Source: Bremia lactucae (lineage: Eukaryota; Oomycota; Peronosporomycetes; Peronosporales; Peronosporaceae). Taken from it: a DNA stretch of 64,000 nucleotides. The notes below the pieces were generated by a model. It was given only the letters and a program-made list of their open reading frames with translations. It had not been told where the DNA came from and did not search any database. Made by a program: the position numbers and the translations under genes. The DNA is taken from positions 8,127,001 through 8,191,000 of the forward strand of contig NC_090615.1 in the NCBI RefSeq assembly GCF_004359215.1, read 5' to 3'. Shown one piece after another: positions 1 through 11,004 of the stretch (position 1 is the first letter of the stretch; every line of letters begins with the position of its first letter).

Positions 1-1512
1 ACGGGGCTCGTCGTCTTTGTAGACAGACTGAGCAAGATGGTGCATTTAGCACCATGTAAGACATCGATCACAGGTAAGGAGGCAGCTCTCTTGTTCCTGG
101 ATCATGTATACGGACTACACGGGATGCCCGAGTCTATAGTATCGGACTGGGATCCACGTTTTACGTCTGGTTTTTGGCGACATGTGTTCAAGCTGCTAGG
201 TAACAAGCTCCACATTTCGACCGCAGATCATCACCAGACCGATGGCCAAACAGAACGTACCAATCGGGTCGTGGCGGATGTCTTACGCACTATAGCAACT
301 CCCAAAGAGTGGAGCAAGCAATTGCCCTTTGTGGAGTTCGCTATAAATAACAGTATCCACGCCAGTACGGGTGAGACACCGCTTTATATTAACGGACTGC
401 GCCATCCTCGGACGCCAGTCTCGTTTGTGCGCAGCTCGAGTCTTAGTGAGAGAGGGCCTTTCACTATGCTCGGTGCGAAAGAGGGACATAGTTTCGCCAA
501 TATGACGATGACCCATGAGGGTATCATCTCAAAGACAGAAACTTGCCCTGTGACCCTGCCAGGTTAGCAGTGGTCAATAAAACTACGCCTTCTGACCGAC
601 CTCTCGGCGGTATCATAGGCGAGTTTGATGCTAAAAGCGTGAGCGAGGCTCAACGCATTGTGGATGAGCGATTAGCCATCACACGTAAAGTCCGTGACGC
701 AATGGCAAGCGCATAGGACAAGCAAATGAATATGCGGACCGAAATGGTCGCAAAATTTTTAATGCTTTAGATTGGGTGAAAAAGTACTATTAAGTACTGC
801 TACCTACCTAAGAATGCAATTTGTGTACTACCTAGAGAAACTACGAAGTTGTTGCCGCGTTTCATTGGGCCCTTCACGGTGGTAGAAGAGGTTAGAGACC
901 TAAATTATAGGCTCACCCTTTCCCAGTATATGCGTATCTTACGTGGGTCGTCTGAAATGGTATGTAGACCCAAATGAGGTCACATATTCCCATCCGTCTA
1001 AGGAGACCGATGGTGACGCCGACTGTGAGTCGTGCGTCGGTCGGGTGAGGGGGACGGTGAAGGCGAAAAGCTATCGGACCGAATCCTCCCACCACATACA
1101 GGACTTGTAGAGCGAGGGGCATCACGGAGTAACGCGGATCCCTCTGCATTATCCTCTCAAAGAGGTCCAAGCGAGACTTCAGGCGTTCATAACCCTAACG
1201 AGCCTTCGCTCGGACATTAAAAAGATCCGAGGTCAGTCGCGAGACTTGACCCTCAAGATCCGCAATACGTCGATCAGCTGCGCGGAACGCCCATGACTGA
1301 ACGGGCGAAGGTAAGGCAGCTGCGAGTGAGTGGGAGAGATTGCAACTCCTATCGGGCGCTGCCTGCACTGATGGATGCGCGCGGGTGGGAATCAACGCTT
1401 CCTTGTTGGAAGGTTGCTTGCTCACCGCTCCGTGAAACAAAGGTATCAGATCCTCGTCCAATGAAAACGTTACCCGAAGAGTTTTGACTTTTGGGAACCG
1501 ATCGGTACCCTA
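1..1512 (+). pseudogene. Ty3/gypsy chromovirus pol 3' part: integrase core plus chromodomain remnant (family C1, copy 1)
   Basis: The reading frame is open from base 1, so the gene begins upstream of the window. Residues encoded at 1-567 form the integrase catalytic core: first Asp in VFVDRLSKM, second Asp in IVSDWDPRF, and the Glu in TDGQTERTNR, the DDE triad of retroviral-type integrases that inserts element DNA into chromosomes. After 567 the frame is lost. Fragments continue in other frames, including LLPRFIGPFTVVEE near 850-890 (the post-integrase barrel) and SYVGRLKWYVDP near 940. At 1399-1512 a chromodomain is legible (FLVGRLLAHR, then KRYPKSFDFWEP) with one in-frame stop. Chromodomains in this family target integration to modified histones. 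The gene runs into the antisense ORF on the other strand, followed by the LTR at 2630. Decayed, certainly non-functional as it stands. Confidence 0.88.
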
Positions 1513-2497
1513 CGTGTTGATGTGCCCGGCTGGTGGCTGCCTATGAAATGGAGCACCAGCTGAGGCCTCTTCGCTAGTCTCAAATGGACTAGCAGAAGCA
1601 GCGTTGTGAGAAGAAACAGGGGTACAGTACCGCCGGTGATTTCTTTTACAGCAAGCGATCAAAATTAATTCGCTACGACCGCTGTTCATCGCATCGGAAT
1701 GCGGGTGAATGCGGCACAAGCATTCCGCCTCGTATTGGTCGGGCGTTTCATTCAAAAGCAACACGACCGGTATCGAGTTAATAGCCCAAGCGTTTTTCCC
1801 TAAGCCCTCCATGACTTAAAGACGCCATAATGTTTATGTGCGTCTAGAAGAGCGCGCTCTAGGAGCGACGCTCTTGGCCCGTCTAAACGAGGCCATTTAA
1901 ATGGAGGGGGCATCAGTGGTTATCCACCCGTCACATAGCCACGTTCAAAACGACTAGTTTGTGACACCGACTGAGCACGTTCACGAGTCGTCGGCGGAGC
2001 TTTAGGTCCGAAAACCTCTATGTCAGAACCATATAAATTATGGGTCTAAGCATAAGGTGTTGTGGTTATACCCAACGGAGAAGCTGCTGCGCCTTTATGG
2101 ACAGTGCTCTCATCAATGGTCGCTGCGCTATCCAGCGCAGACGACGAGACAGTATTCGTAAATGTTGCTGTCTCCATTTTGTGAGCATTGAGAGAAGTTT
2201 GAATGGGCAACAATGCGCCATCATCCTTCCTCATTAGCTCGTTGTCCGCATCACTACTATGAGGTGACGGTAACGGTGTCGACTCATTGTAGTCGACAAT
2301 GAGCGACGCATCAGCATCCTCACTGTTAAAGTGAGAGGGATCCTTAAGCCCTGTTTACGCGACAGCAGCAGTAGTTGTCGACGTTTCGACTAAGGCGTTG
2401 GACGCGGCCGGCGAGTTAACCGGCGCATGCGCTTAGTGCGAGGTTGAGTGGGCGTCTTAGCAGACGACCCACCAACATTGCCCCTTTTAGGTGGCAT
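1510..2497 (-). pseudogene. Antisense ORF between pol and 3' LTR of chromovirus C1 (copy 1), decayed
   Basis: Reading leftward from an ATG at 2497 the protein begins MPPKRGNVGGSS, followed by an Arg/Lys/Pro-rich basic stretch, a Ser/Asp-rich segment ([15 protein letters not shown]), and a C-terminal part with SIPVVLLLNETPDQYEAE. Several stops and shifts break it. The same protein can be read at 14328-15481 in the inverted sister copy, where much of the amino-acid sequence is preserved, which argues that it was once a coding gene and not random antisense sequence. It faces pol tail to tail and its end touches the chromodomain. The core SIPVVL..NET....E resembles EIPIVLFPNETR..NE in the antisense ORF of family A. 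Function unknown; the basic N-terminus could bind nucleic acid, but that is only inference. Confidence 0.6.
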
Positions 2498-2629
2498 CTT
2501 TGGCGCCGTGTATGTGAACACAGGTCGCTAAAGTGATTGAGAGAACTAGCGGCGCGTAAAGCTGCTCGCAGATCCTCGCTCCTCTTTGACGAATTTAAAA
2601 TGTAAATTTCGTTAATTAAGATGGGATGG

Positions 2630-3187
2630 TGTAATGGGCTAAAGTTGCCCTAATGTGACACAGTCCCCGTTAAGTACACTTGGTGTATTTAAGAGGATAG
2701 TCATTTACTTAAATAACCTAATTAGACCCAGCACTCGGGTGTGGTTCACATTTGCGAAAACCAACCCTTGCGTATGTGATGCATATAGGTGCATTCATAT
2801 TAGGAGGGACGACGCCTAGCGTCATCCGTGATGACGGCTAGAGCATCTGTTACGCGAGGTATCTAAAAAGATACGCTCGCAATAAATATTAGTGTTATCT
2901 ACAGAGATGACATTTTATGAGTGGTTAAAATAGGTAAAAATAATCAATATGATTAGATATAAATCATTTTGAAAACTACTTCTTACTTGGTTACTGCTCA
3001 CGATGAGTCTGATCACCGCTCCCGTGACGACACGTATACCAGAGTACTTATTGCGTTGAGGGAGGTCGCTTAGGCGCTCACCACAATTACCTCAATGCAC
3101 GCGAGAGTAGACGGTCGAACCGCTTCCTCGCTGGCTAGGGTGTGTGCTTAAGTAGAGCGTGGCCGCATTAAGACGTGCCCGCCTACA
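2630..3187 (+). repeat. LTR of chromovirus C1 (3' LTR of copy 1)
   Basis: About 558 bp starting TGTAATGGGCT and ending CCCGCCTACA, so it has the TG...CA ends of an LTR. The reverse complement of 13756-14197 aligns along its length with indels (shared blocks include TGTGTGCTTAAGTAGAGCG and the terminal CCCGCCTACA), which defines both ends. It lies 133 bp beyond the start codon of the antisense ORF. Confidence 0.8.
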
Positions 3188-3609
3188 ATGCAACTGCTGC
3201 TGTCTCAACAGTAACAATTAAGTCAAAATTAATTAAAGTTAACAATTTATATGTCGTTTTTTATTTTCTCTCATAGGAAATAGTTTTGATTATTCCTCGT
3301 AAAGAATACTATTATTCAACGGTACACCCCGCTACAATATAAGAGACTGAAATACCAAGAATCTGACAAATTCTGCTAACGCTTCTGCGGAGGTTGTGGC
3401 TTCGAATATTTGCTCATTTATTGAAGCGGGTGTCAGACCGAAGCTATCATTATTCTCTGGTGATTTAGTTAAATATATGTGATATTTTTTTTGGAAGATT
3501 TTCCCTTGCCTTTGCTAGAAAGTAAAGAACAAATAAAACAGAGTGGCTTCTGTAGATTGTATTTGTCGACCAACTAATTGATTTCAAAAGCGATCGCAAG
3601 TTTAGTGAC
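3188..3609. other. Non-genic spacer with a short LTR-like remnant
   Basis: AT-rich sequence upstream of the NDUFAF7-like gene. At about 3320-3337 the string GGTACACCCCGCTACA resembles the 3' terminus of the family-B LTR (compare CGATACACCCCGTTACA ending at 7308), probably a small relic. No convincing oomycete initiator element was seen before the ATG at 3610. Confidence 0.4.
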
Positions 3610-5335
3610 ATGTGGCAAGTGTCGACTCGTCGCTTGGTAGTTGCTAAATCGTTTCGCGTGCGTACGTGTGCATTAGCTTCGAGCTTAGCAACATCCGGCG
3701 AGGCAAGGGCTGACAAATCTGATGAGCGAATTGCACCATGGAATCAACAAACAAGCGACGATAAAATCAAATATTTATCTGTTCAGGTGGACCGCTCCTC
3801 ACTTAAGAGGACTGGCGGGGCGCTGACCGGCAGTACGCCTGTTGAACTTCCAAAGGGAAAGAGCAAGGAGAATGTACTAGTGCACGTATTGCGCTCGATG
3901 ATTGAAGTCAAGGGTCCGCTTACGGTAGCTGAGTATATGACGCGGGCGCTGTGTCACCCAGATTACGGCTACTACATGAAGAAGGATGTTTTTGGCAGTG
4001 AGGGAGACTTTACCACAGCTCCCGAGATTAGCCAAATGTTTGGTGAACTTGTTGCCATATGGTGTATTGCAACATGGCAGCAAATGGGGATGCCCAGCCA
4101 CGTAAAGATTGTAGAATTGGGCCCCGGTCGAGGCTCTCTTATGTGTGATTTCTTGCGAGCTTCCAAGTCGTTTCCAACGTTTTACGCCGCAATTGAGCTT
4201 CACTTGGTAGATATTAGTCCAGGTAATAGCTATGGAGATATATTGTTAACAAGCTCTTACATTATTGAAAATGGTCTGTCCAGCAATGCAAAGAATTCAG
4301 CAAGAGACGCTTAAATGTGAGCCAATTCTAGACAAAAAGGCGCCTGAGCACACAATGCAGCTGCCTGATAATGGACCCACCGCTCGGTGGCACACGGACT
4401 TTGCAAATGTACCGCATGGACCGAGTTTAATCATTGCGCAGGAACTTTTTGATGCTTTGCCAGTGCATCAGTTCGAGTATACTAAGCGGTACGTTTTCAT
4501 GCCACCTCCAGCAGACAAGATTTGTTAAGAATTAGCGCTTTGACTTCGAGCTCTAATTTTTGACAGCGGCTGGTGCGAACGACTCGTGGATATTGACTTT
4601 GAGGATGGTGGCGACCACTTTCGCTTCGTCTTGTCGCCTGGTCCAACGCCGGCGACACGCGTGTTTATCGGACGTGAGAAGCTATTTGACCCGTCGGCAG
4701 CTTCGTTGCATGTGGCTGAGACGCAAATCTCCGGCATTGACGATCTAAAGCAGATCTCAAAAATGGCAATGCACGAGACGGGACGCTTAGACGTTGCAGA
4801 CGTGACTAGCACACCTGTTCGCTCAGCACTGGCTCAAATAGGCGACAACATTGAGATTTCACCAGGAAGCATCGCGCTTGTGCAGGACATGGCTAAGCGC
4901 ATTTCGTACTCTGGTGGTGCGGCGTTAATCGTAGATTACGGCAACGATCATCCGTCAGAGCTCAGTCTGCGTGGCATAAAAAAACACGAGTTTGTAAGTG
5001 TTTTGCGTGAGCCTGGTGACGTTGACTTAAGTGCCGACGTGGATTTTGCTACCCTTAAACGATTTTCTACTACCGATTCTAAGGTCAAAAGCGTGGGACC
5101 TGTTGGCCAAGGCACATTTTTAAAGAACATGGGTATTGAGCACCGCTTAGCTATGCTGCTGCAAAATACCGAATCTGAGAAGACGCAGCAGGAGCTATTT
5201 TCGTCGTACGAGCGACTTGTAAATGCGGAGCAGATGGGCACAATCTTCAAGGCCATGGCGCTGGTACACAAAGACATTGGTCAGCTAGTTGGTTTTGAGG
5301 AACCCTCTTCCGAGGCTGTGGAACATGGCAATTAA
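3610..5335 (+). CDS. NDUFAF7: NDUFAF7/MidA-type mitochondrial protein arginine methyltransferase, 3 exons
   Basis: Exons 3610-4222, 4284-4488 and 4567-5335 join in frame to 528 residues. The introns are 61 and 78 bp with GT...AG ends. The family (DUF185/MidA) dimethylates an arginine of the complex I subunit NDUFS2 and is needed for complex I assembly in the mitochondrial matrix. Visible signatures: an Arg-rich, acid-poor N-terminus typical of a mitochondrial presequence (residues 1-30); PLTVAEYMTRALCHPDYGYY and FTTAPEISQMFGE; the SAM-binding loop ELGPGRGS (about residues 169-176); QELFDALPVHQF; IVDYG; PGDVDLSADVDF; and QGTFLKNMGIEHR. These occur in the family order. It is longer than the human protein (about 440 aa) mainly through the N-terminus. 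The start is the ATG that opens the presequence. Convergent with RPL10, 108 bp apart. Confidence 0.93.
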
Positions 5336-5443
5336 GGCATAACATTAACTTGTATAGACTAATAAAAAAGAAAAATAATAATGCCAAACAAAGTCGTAAT
5401 TTATAGCTTAATTGCTTAAGGCACCTTGCATTCAGCAACATCC
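5336..5443. other. 108-bp convergent intergenic spacer
   Basis: A-rich spacer shared by the 3' ends of the NDUFAF7-like gene and RPL10. It must hold both 3' UTRs and polyadenylation signals. An AATAAAAAAG-like stretch lies at about 5361, just after the NDUFAF7 stop. Confidence 0.4.
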
Positions 5444-6070
5444 TTACAGCTTAAGTGGGCCATGGTTAGGGCAGTACTTCTCGTGGTTTCCATCAACGCT
5501 GAGCGATCCACTGGCGCGCATCTCGGCGTACACTTCACGCTCGTACTTAGTGAAGCCCCACTTCTTCGAGCCTAGTACTTTTTGACGACCTGGGAATTTA
5601 AACTTGGCGCGACGTAATGCTTCAACGACAGAAGGCCCAAACGAGTCTTTGGAGCGCACTGAAATAATGGGCTGGCCAATGGCCACGCGGGCGGCTACAC
5701 CGGCAGGCTTGCCGTAAGCGTGACGCATACCAGTCTGCAGTCGGTCGGCACCAGCGCACGAAAGCATTTTATTGATACGAAGCACTTGGAATGGGTGGCA
5801 GCGGATACGCATGTGAAAGTTGTCCTTGCCGCAAAACTTGGTTAGGTATCGATTAGCAGCAATTCGAGCAGCCTCGAGAGCCTCCGACGACAGTTGCTCC
5901 TTCTCGTCCGACACTAAATGAGCTACGTATGGAAACGCGTCCACTGACGCCTTCTTATTTCCCACGTCGTAAATGCGAATTTTGGGGTCAGGTACTCCAC
6001 GGCAGAAGCGCGATTTGATGAAAGGCTTCTTGTTCTGGAAACGGTAGCACTTCGCAGGACGACGACCCAT
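5444..6070 (-). CDS. RPL10: 60S ribosomal protein L10 (uL16)
   Basis: A single-exon gene of 208 residues starting [17 protein letters not shown] at the ATG at 6070. The upstream in-frame extension does not resemble the family, so the start is placed at MGRRP. uL16 sits near the peptidyl-transferase centre of the large ribosomal subunit and is the last protein added before subunit activation. The L10e signature [14 protein letters not shown] is present, as are [40 protein letters not shown] and the C-terminal [12 protein letters not shown]. Length matches the family (about 210-220 aa). The frame is intact, so this is very likely an expressed housekeeping gene. Confidence 0.97.
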   Translation of the reverse strand: MGRRPAKCYRFQNKKPFIKSRFCRGVPDPKIRIYDVGNKKASVDAFPYVAHLVSDEKEQLSSEALEAARIAANRYLTKFCGKDNFHMRIRCHPFQVLRINKMLSCAGADRLQTGMRHAYGKPAGVAARVAIGQPIISVRSKDSFGPSVVEALRRAKFKFPGRQKVLGSKKWGFTKYEREVYAEMRASGSLSVDGNHEKYCPNHGPLKL

Positions 6071-6487
6071 GATGACTCTTTGGCGAATAGGACAATGAAC
6101 AAACACCCTGTGCGCTCCACTCAGCTGAAGCTTTGTGGATTGGATAAAAGTTACGACAGATAAGTGACCACTGGCAAAAAAGAAAATATAAATAGACTCG
6201 TAGTAGAGAAAAGGCGAATTGTCTTGGCTATTTTGAAGATTACGGTATAATTTCAAAATAAATGCTGGAGTTCAGTGCGCAGCTTTTGCACGGAAAAGAA
6301 CAGTTTTAAATGGCATGCTAACAGCTATAAATACAAGGAAGCATGCCTTGCATATAAACTTATGTTTAGCCACCACTAAATATTAAAAGAATTACAACAT
6401 GCCATGCAAAACAGCCGAAGCAAGAGAAATTTCAGCTGGCTCACATCTCATTAAAATACGGCGTTATGTTATAATTTAGGCCAATCC
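6071..6487. other. RPL10 upstream region, no gene
   Basis: Contains the RPL10 5' flank. On the minus strand, TTCATTGTCC about 20-30 bp before the ATG weakly recalls the oomycete initiator but does not match it fully. The rest is AT-rich with no recognisable gene. Confidence 0.35.
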
Positions 6488-6700
6488 TGTAACGGGGCAC
6501 CTTTCGCTAGGACTGATAACAGTGAAGGTGCGGTGCCTCGATTACTTCGCGTACACTGACGTGCAAAGGAAGGTTAGAAGTAGCTTAGAGATTTTAGCTA
6601 CTAGAGGTCGATACTGAGGCTTTAGTATATAAAAAGTAAAATTGTAATAACATATTAAGTTCCTACTTAACAATCTTTTATCTGCTGACATCAATATTCA
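6488..6700 (+). repeat. LTR-like repeat (family C2), solo or truncated
   Basis: Starts TGTAACGGGGCAC, the typical start shared by LTRs in this window, and aligns with 33746-34000 over more than 200 bp (for example AGGCTTTAG followed by a TTCCTAC block). The right end could not be set because the two copies diverge. No internal retroelement sequence was seen next to it. Confidence 0.5.
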
Positions 6701-7031
6701 ATATTGGTTTAGATGAGCTACTGCTAGAAATCGTTATATATTGTCCGTTCTCTGTAAGTGCACAAGTGTGAGTGTTATGATGGTTAATTGTGAGTTCACC
6801 CAGGCATTCAGTAAGGAAAGTTTTTTCGTAGTAAAAAACATTTCTATTTTCTCCTCAATTCTCTAAATACCAAACGATTACGTAGGAGCCAATAGTCGAT
6901 GGGAATGCTGCCGAAAAAGGTCGACAGCAACCGAGGTGAGATGCCGATCGCAAAAGAGTCGACGCCCAAGGAGGGAATGTAGAGGTCAATACAGACCCAG
7001 GGAGGCGTCGCAAGAGGAAAGGGAGCGTGTA
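6701..7031. other. Non-genic sequence between two LTRs
   Basis: Short open frames on both strands at 6844-7080 do not resemble any family I recognise and look like chance frames. The last five bases before 7032 (GTGTA) are the left target-site duplicate of the next LTR. Confidence 0.3.
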
Positions 7032-7308
7032 TGTACCGGGGCACTGCGACTTGTACTGTTTCAGTACAAGTCCACTTCACACTGCTTCAGATGTGAGTGG
7101 TGCCTCTCGTTNNNNNNNNNNNNNNNNNNNNNNNNNNNNNNNNNNNNNNNNNNNNNNNNNNNNNNNNNNNNNNNNNNNNNNNNNNNNNNNNNNNNNNNNN
7201 NNNNNNNNNNNATATAAAGTAATTTCCTCCAAATGTTATCTACCTTTTAGATAATATTAATTAACAACCTTTTAGTGTTAATTTCATGTAACGATACACC
7301 CCGTTACA
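7032..7308 (+). mobile_element. Family-B LTR (solo LTR or gapped full element) flanked by 5-bp target duplication
   Basis: The left part starts TGTACCGGGGCACTGCGACT and matches the LTR start at 21277. The right part ends CGATACACCCCGTTACA at 7308 and matches, in reverse, the sequence at 21646. The bases GTGTA stand immediately before (7027-7031) and immediately after (7309-7313) the unit, a clean 5-bp target-site duplication. An assembly gap of 100 N lies inside, so the object is either one solo LTR or a whole element whose middle is missing. Confidence 0.8.
7112..7211. other. Assembly gap (100 N) inside family-B LTR
   Basis: Exactly 100 N, a conventional placeholder for a gap of unknown length. 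The left flank is LTR 5' part and the right flank is LTR 3' part. Confidence 0.99.
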
Positions 7309-8250
7309 GTGTACATGGTTACGAAACCAGCGTGTTTGGGTCAATGCTTGGGTATGACGTGCCCATGAGCAGAGAGGCTCTTGACGTAACACCACCTAGG
7401 CGTGTGCCACCAGCAGTGAGAGATTTGCTCTCTCGTACCATTCCAGCCTCGTGCTTAGCAGTGAATATATCGTCAATGACGTCTAACTGTTCTTTCGGTA
7501 AAGGATACCGTCGTGTGACACAGTGTGTGGTTCCAGGAATCAAATCAATTTCATGACAGACACCTCTATCCGGAGGAACAGATGGTGGATTGGTACATAC
7601 CACATCTTGGAATTCCTTAATTAAGCAAGAAAATGGATCAGTAGGATCTTTAAGGATCAATGATCCACTCCGCGCACTAAGTGCAGCTTTTGTGTCATCC
7701 AGGACAGCTTCGTCCAGAAGCGACAATAAGTTTAACTCAATAACATCTCAGACAAGTCGGCAGCCTTTAAGGCTAACTCATCAATAGACATTCCGTCTAG
7801 CTCTAAAGAGCATATTTTGAAGGGATTGCCGCAAGGCTAACTTCTTCCTCGATGTTACCGGTTACACCATTTACAAGCGTATGTAACTGCTTGCTCGTAT
7901 TACTTTGTGAGGCTTAGACGCTTCGCATCTCTCCTGTCTCGGAGTCGAGACATTACTCCTCTTAGGCCGAAACATTCACGTCACCAATAGTTTTAGCCTG
8001 TATTGGTTATATACCAGAGCTGGTATCTAATCCTACATCCGACAAGGAGTTATGTAGCTCAACTTTCTTTTCCAGTGACCTTTTACGTGTCACTTCACGT
8101 GATTTGACCCAAAATGCCTAGCGAACCGCCAATAGTGTCACTACTGACACTGAGTATGGTGCCACCTCGGACTTAGACGTGCCACTCCACGTGTCTCAGG
8201 GATGTTACAGCCTTGATGACTCGGCCTTAGGCCTACAATGCTTTCAGCAA

Positions 8251-8586
8251 TCAGTGAATCGTTATTTCAACAAGTGTCACTCGACGAAGTACGTGGCGTC
8301 CCCCCCCTTCTGAGTCGGGCTCAGAATAAATGTTTTTAACATTAGAGTTTTTTAATTCAGGCATTCCAATGTCAAAAACACTGACAGATTCAATCAGTGA
8401 TTCGTGCCAAATACTCTTTTGTTGCCTAGCAAAGGTGGGTTCATGACTGTCCAGAACTTTGCTAGGAACATTGTGCGTGGCGCCTAAGGTCTTAGATCTC
8501 CAATCGACCCATGGCTCATGGCGTTCAAGCCAGGCCATACCAAGGATGAGATCATATCTCGAACCCAAATCAGGACGAGACAGCAT
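8251..8586 (-). pseudogene. Aspartic protease fragment of A1
   Basis: Reads LGSRYDLILGMAWLERHEPWVDW, the C-terminal half of a Ty3/gypsy retropepsin (hydrophobic-hydrophobic-G motif ILGMAWLERH), then a linker. The DSGA active-site half is not intact in this copy. Retropepsin cuts the Gag-Pol polyprotein. Confidence 0.75.
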
Positions 8587-9239
8587 TCCACACGGTCAAA
8601 GTCCAGAAACTTCATACTTAGGTTCAACGGAACTTTAGAAACAGTGACACGAGTCCTTAATCGCTAAGCGAACAGTGATTGTATCGCTTTCATGCGCTTC
8701 AAGCGCCTCAGCATATTGTTGATTTCCCTAAAGAGAAAGACGTTGAGCATAATTGCAAGACGTCCCTGAGTTAATTAAAGTTGATCATGGCTTATCAAGC
8801 CCTTCACAGTTACCTGAGCGACTAACAAGCCAAAGTTGTACTCACGCCCCGTGTCATTACGCCCCGAGCTAATTGGGTCTAGGTCTTGTTTACACTCACC
8901 TCCTACAGGTTCAACAGAGCTTAGGCTTCCCCAGTAGGGCGCCCCGCACCTACTGGGTATTGACGTATTCCCGCACCGTACCAGATCTCTGGTATAGGTC
9001 GGAATTGGTGCTCTTTCGAGCTTTACGCGTATTGCGTAGAGGACAGGCCGGGCGTAAAATGTTCGTGCTTCCACACATAAGACCTCTACGGATGTTCTTA
9101 TGCTGTTCACAGCTTGAAGTGCTTCTTCTTCCTCAACGAGGCTTAAAACCATGGGTTCCGGTCTTTATGACGGAACCCATGTACCTCCGTTACTCTTTAG
9201 GAGGTGACCGCCCCTGCTCGAAGAGCTTGTACAGTAAAC

Positions 9240-10050
9240 AGGAGTGCTAACACTAGCAGACTTAAAGTCGAAACTAGCGCATAGCGCTATGGCGACTGCC
9301 TCTTCGATAGTAGTAGAATGGGATCGGAATAATTCCGTCCAGGCAACGCCCTCATTGAGACCCCCCCATAAAGACTCTTACGGCAATTGCTTCTTGCAAC
9401 GGGTCTTGATGCATAGATGCAATGAGAATTCTCTACTCCTGGACACAGTTTCTTAGGTCCGTCAAATTCTCTACTCCTGGACACAGTTTCTTAGGTCCGT
9501 CTAGTCTGACGAATCGCGAGCCTCGAGCTCATGCGAAAAGCCTGACCAGACGGTGCAACCATGCTGGCCATTTGCTGTTTCAGCGAATCCCATGGGGGAA
9601 AGCGTCGTTTACAGACGTACTGCACGAGAGTGCCCATTCCATGGCTCTATCTTCGAGCTTGAAAACGGCCATGGCCACCTTTTGCCGTTCTGTTAAGACA
9701 AGGCAGAGTGAATGGACATCTCCATCTGCTTGATCCAAAAAAGGAGAATTTCCCCCTCTTTACCATCAAATGTCTTAACCTTGACAACAAGAGGGCAAGC
9801 CGTAGGCTCTGAATCAGGTACAGAAATGTACCGAGTTGGCATAGATGCCGCCAAATGGTCTCTGGACCTGTCCAATAGGAGAGGATTCGGAACGCATAAA
9901 GGCCTCAAGCCTTGCGTACAGAACCTCTGGTCCCTGGGACATTATGAACTCAATTTGTTCAAGCCAGACAAGGTTAAGATTCTCAAACGCTGCTCCTTTC
10001 GCCTCTGAAAGTTGTGGAAACATTTCTATTATATCAGAGGCTTCGTCTTA
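9240..10050 (-). pseudogene. gag fragment of A1
   Basis: Minus-strand frames at 10023 and 9908 contain [21 protein letters not shown] and [24 protein letters not shown], colinear with the gag at 56950 in copy A4. It is split by frameshifts. Gag is the capsid protein that packages the element RNA. Confidence 0.75.
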
Positions 10051-10089
10051 TAAAGACTCAAACGTAGGTTGACTACGAGTGCTAACTAG

Positions 10090-10559
10090 TGTAGCGGAGC
10101 TACCTTGCTCCGTAAGTCAAAGGAAGACTTATTGACTCAAAGAGTCACTTAGTTCTATGAATAGGTTTAATAACCTTAATGAGACGTACAAGCTCTTTAA
10201 TTCTATTCTAAGGGATTCAGGGATTCGTAGAACCAAGTGGCAACTAGTAGTTCCGGAGAGTGTATACCTTAGAAACGATTTTTTCTCTCACAGATCAATG
10301 CGCAAGCCTTAGGAAGGCACTACACGCTGTAAGATCAGAGGAAAAACTGAACTTTATTTACTTGATTAATTCTAAAACCTCATTCTAGGTATTTTAAAAT
10401 AGATTTCGGCCGCTAGATTTATATGTGGCGGCTGCCACATATGTTAAACATAATAGATGGGATTTTAGTAGCTACCTATTTTAAATAGAACAAAAGGGTA
10501 TTTTTATCCATAAAGCAAATGGCAACAATGATTCACCAACCGATGTGTGCCCCATTACA
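10090..10559 (-). repeat. Family-A 5' LTR of copy A1
   Basis: 470 bp. On the minus strand it starts TGTAATGGGGCACACATC (right end 10559) and ends GCTCCGCTACA (left end 10090). It aligns with the LTRs at 25287, 32156, 56405 and 63012. Confidence 0.88.
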
Positions 10560-10949
10560 ACACAATGCGACTAATTCGTCTTTTGTATCTAAATTTGGCT
10601 ACAGTTTTAATTATATACAGTAAAGTTGGGAGGTAAGAGCGTCCCTGCGAAATTTAGTGAAGTACACAAATCTTTCATGTGTTGATGGATTGTACCTTTT
10701 ACAAGCGGTTGCGCTATAGTCGACTGATACATTATTTACGATTGCTATTAGACTAAATGCACCACTTGAACGTGTGCTGGGAGTAGATAGGTTTATCATG
10801 TGCTGGGTAGCATTTCATCGTCTTATTGACAAATTCTTATGATCGGCAGCATATGGAACGTGATACATTTTTAGGCTTATTAATTGTTGCGACAAGTGTG
10901 TAAATGCCGATCGTTAATTTCGACAAATTGTGCGAGAGATTTTTATCAG
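10560..10949. other. Spacer upstream of the effector candidate
   Basis: AT-rich sequence with no recognisable gene; contains the promoter region of the next gene. Confidence 0.4.
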
Positions 10950-10965
10950 GCTCATTTGCCAATCT
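10950..10965 (+). promoter_or_regulatory. Oomycete initiator (Inr) core promoter match
   Basis: GCTCATTTGCCAATCT matches the oomycete initiator consensus GCTCATTYBNCAWTTT at all but one position. It lies 40 bp before the ATG at 11005, as expected for the short 5' UTRs of these organisms. Because transcription would start at or in this element, the in-frame ATG at 10930 lies upstream of the transcript, which supports 11005 as the true start. Confidence 0.7.
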
Positions 10966-11004
10966 CTTCATCACAGCACAGCAAAGACTTTTTCATTCAT
11001 CTTA

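Larger units (their letters stand above)
7417..10559 (-). mobile_element. Truncated family-A chromovirus copy A1 (5' LTR, gag, protease, start of RT region)
   Basis: Reading leftward: LTR 10090-10559, a primer-binding-like site, gag remnants (about 10050-9240), zinc-knuckle region (about 9080), protease (8586-8251), and the linker before reverse transcriptase (7726-7417). Homology to copies A2-A4 stops abruptly near 7417, where the RT-proximal AGAGATTTGCTCTCTCGTACC segment begins. The rest of pol, the antisense gene and the 3' LTR are missing. It sits between RPL10 and the effector candidate. All frames are broken. Confidence 0.85.

Noticed and set aside
3877..4203. Minus-strand open frame inside exon 1 of the NDUFAF7-like gene
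   Set aside because: It is the antisense of a clearly conserved coding exon and shows no family features.
4948..5277. Minus-strand open frame of 109 codons inside exon 3 of the NDUFAF7-like gene
   Set aside because: Shadow of the conserved coding strand.
6071..6256. 62-residue N-terminal extension of RPL10
   Set aside because: Not conserved in uL16, hydrophobic and Phe-rich, and the normal start [11 protein letters not shown] is present downstream.
10930..11004. Upstream ATG of the effector candidate
   Set aside because: It lies before the initiator element and would mask the signal peptide.
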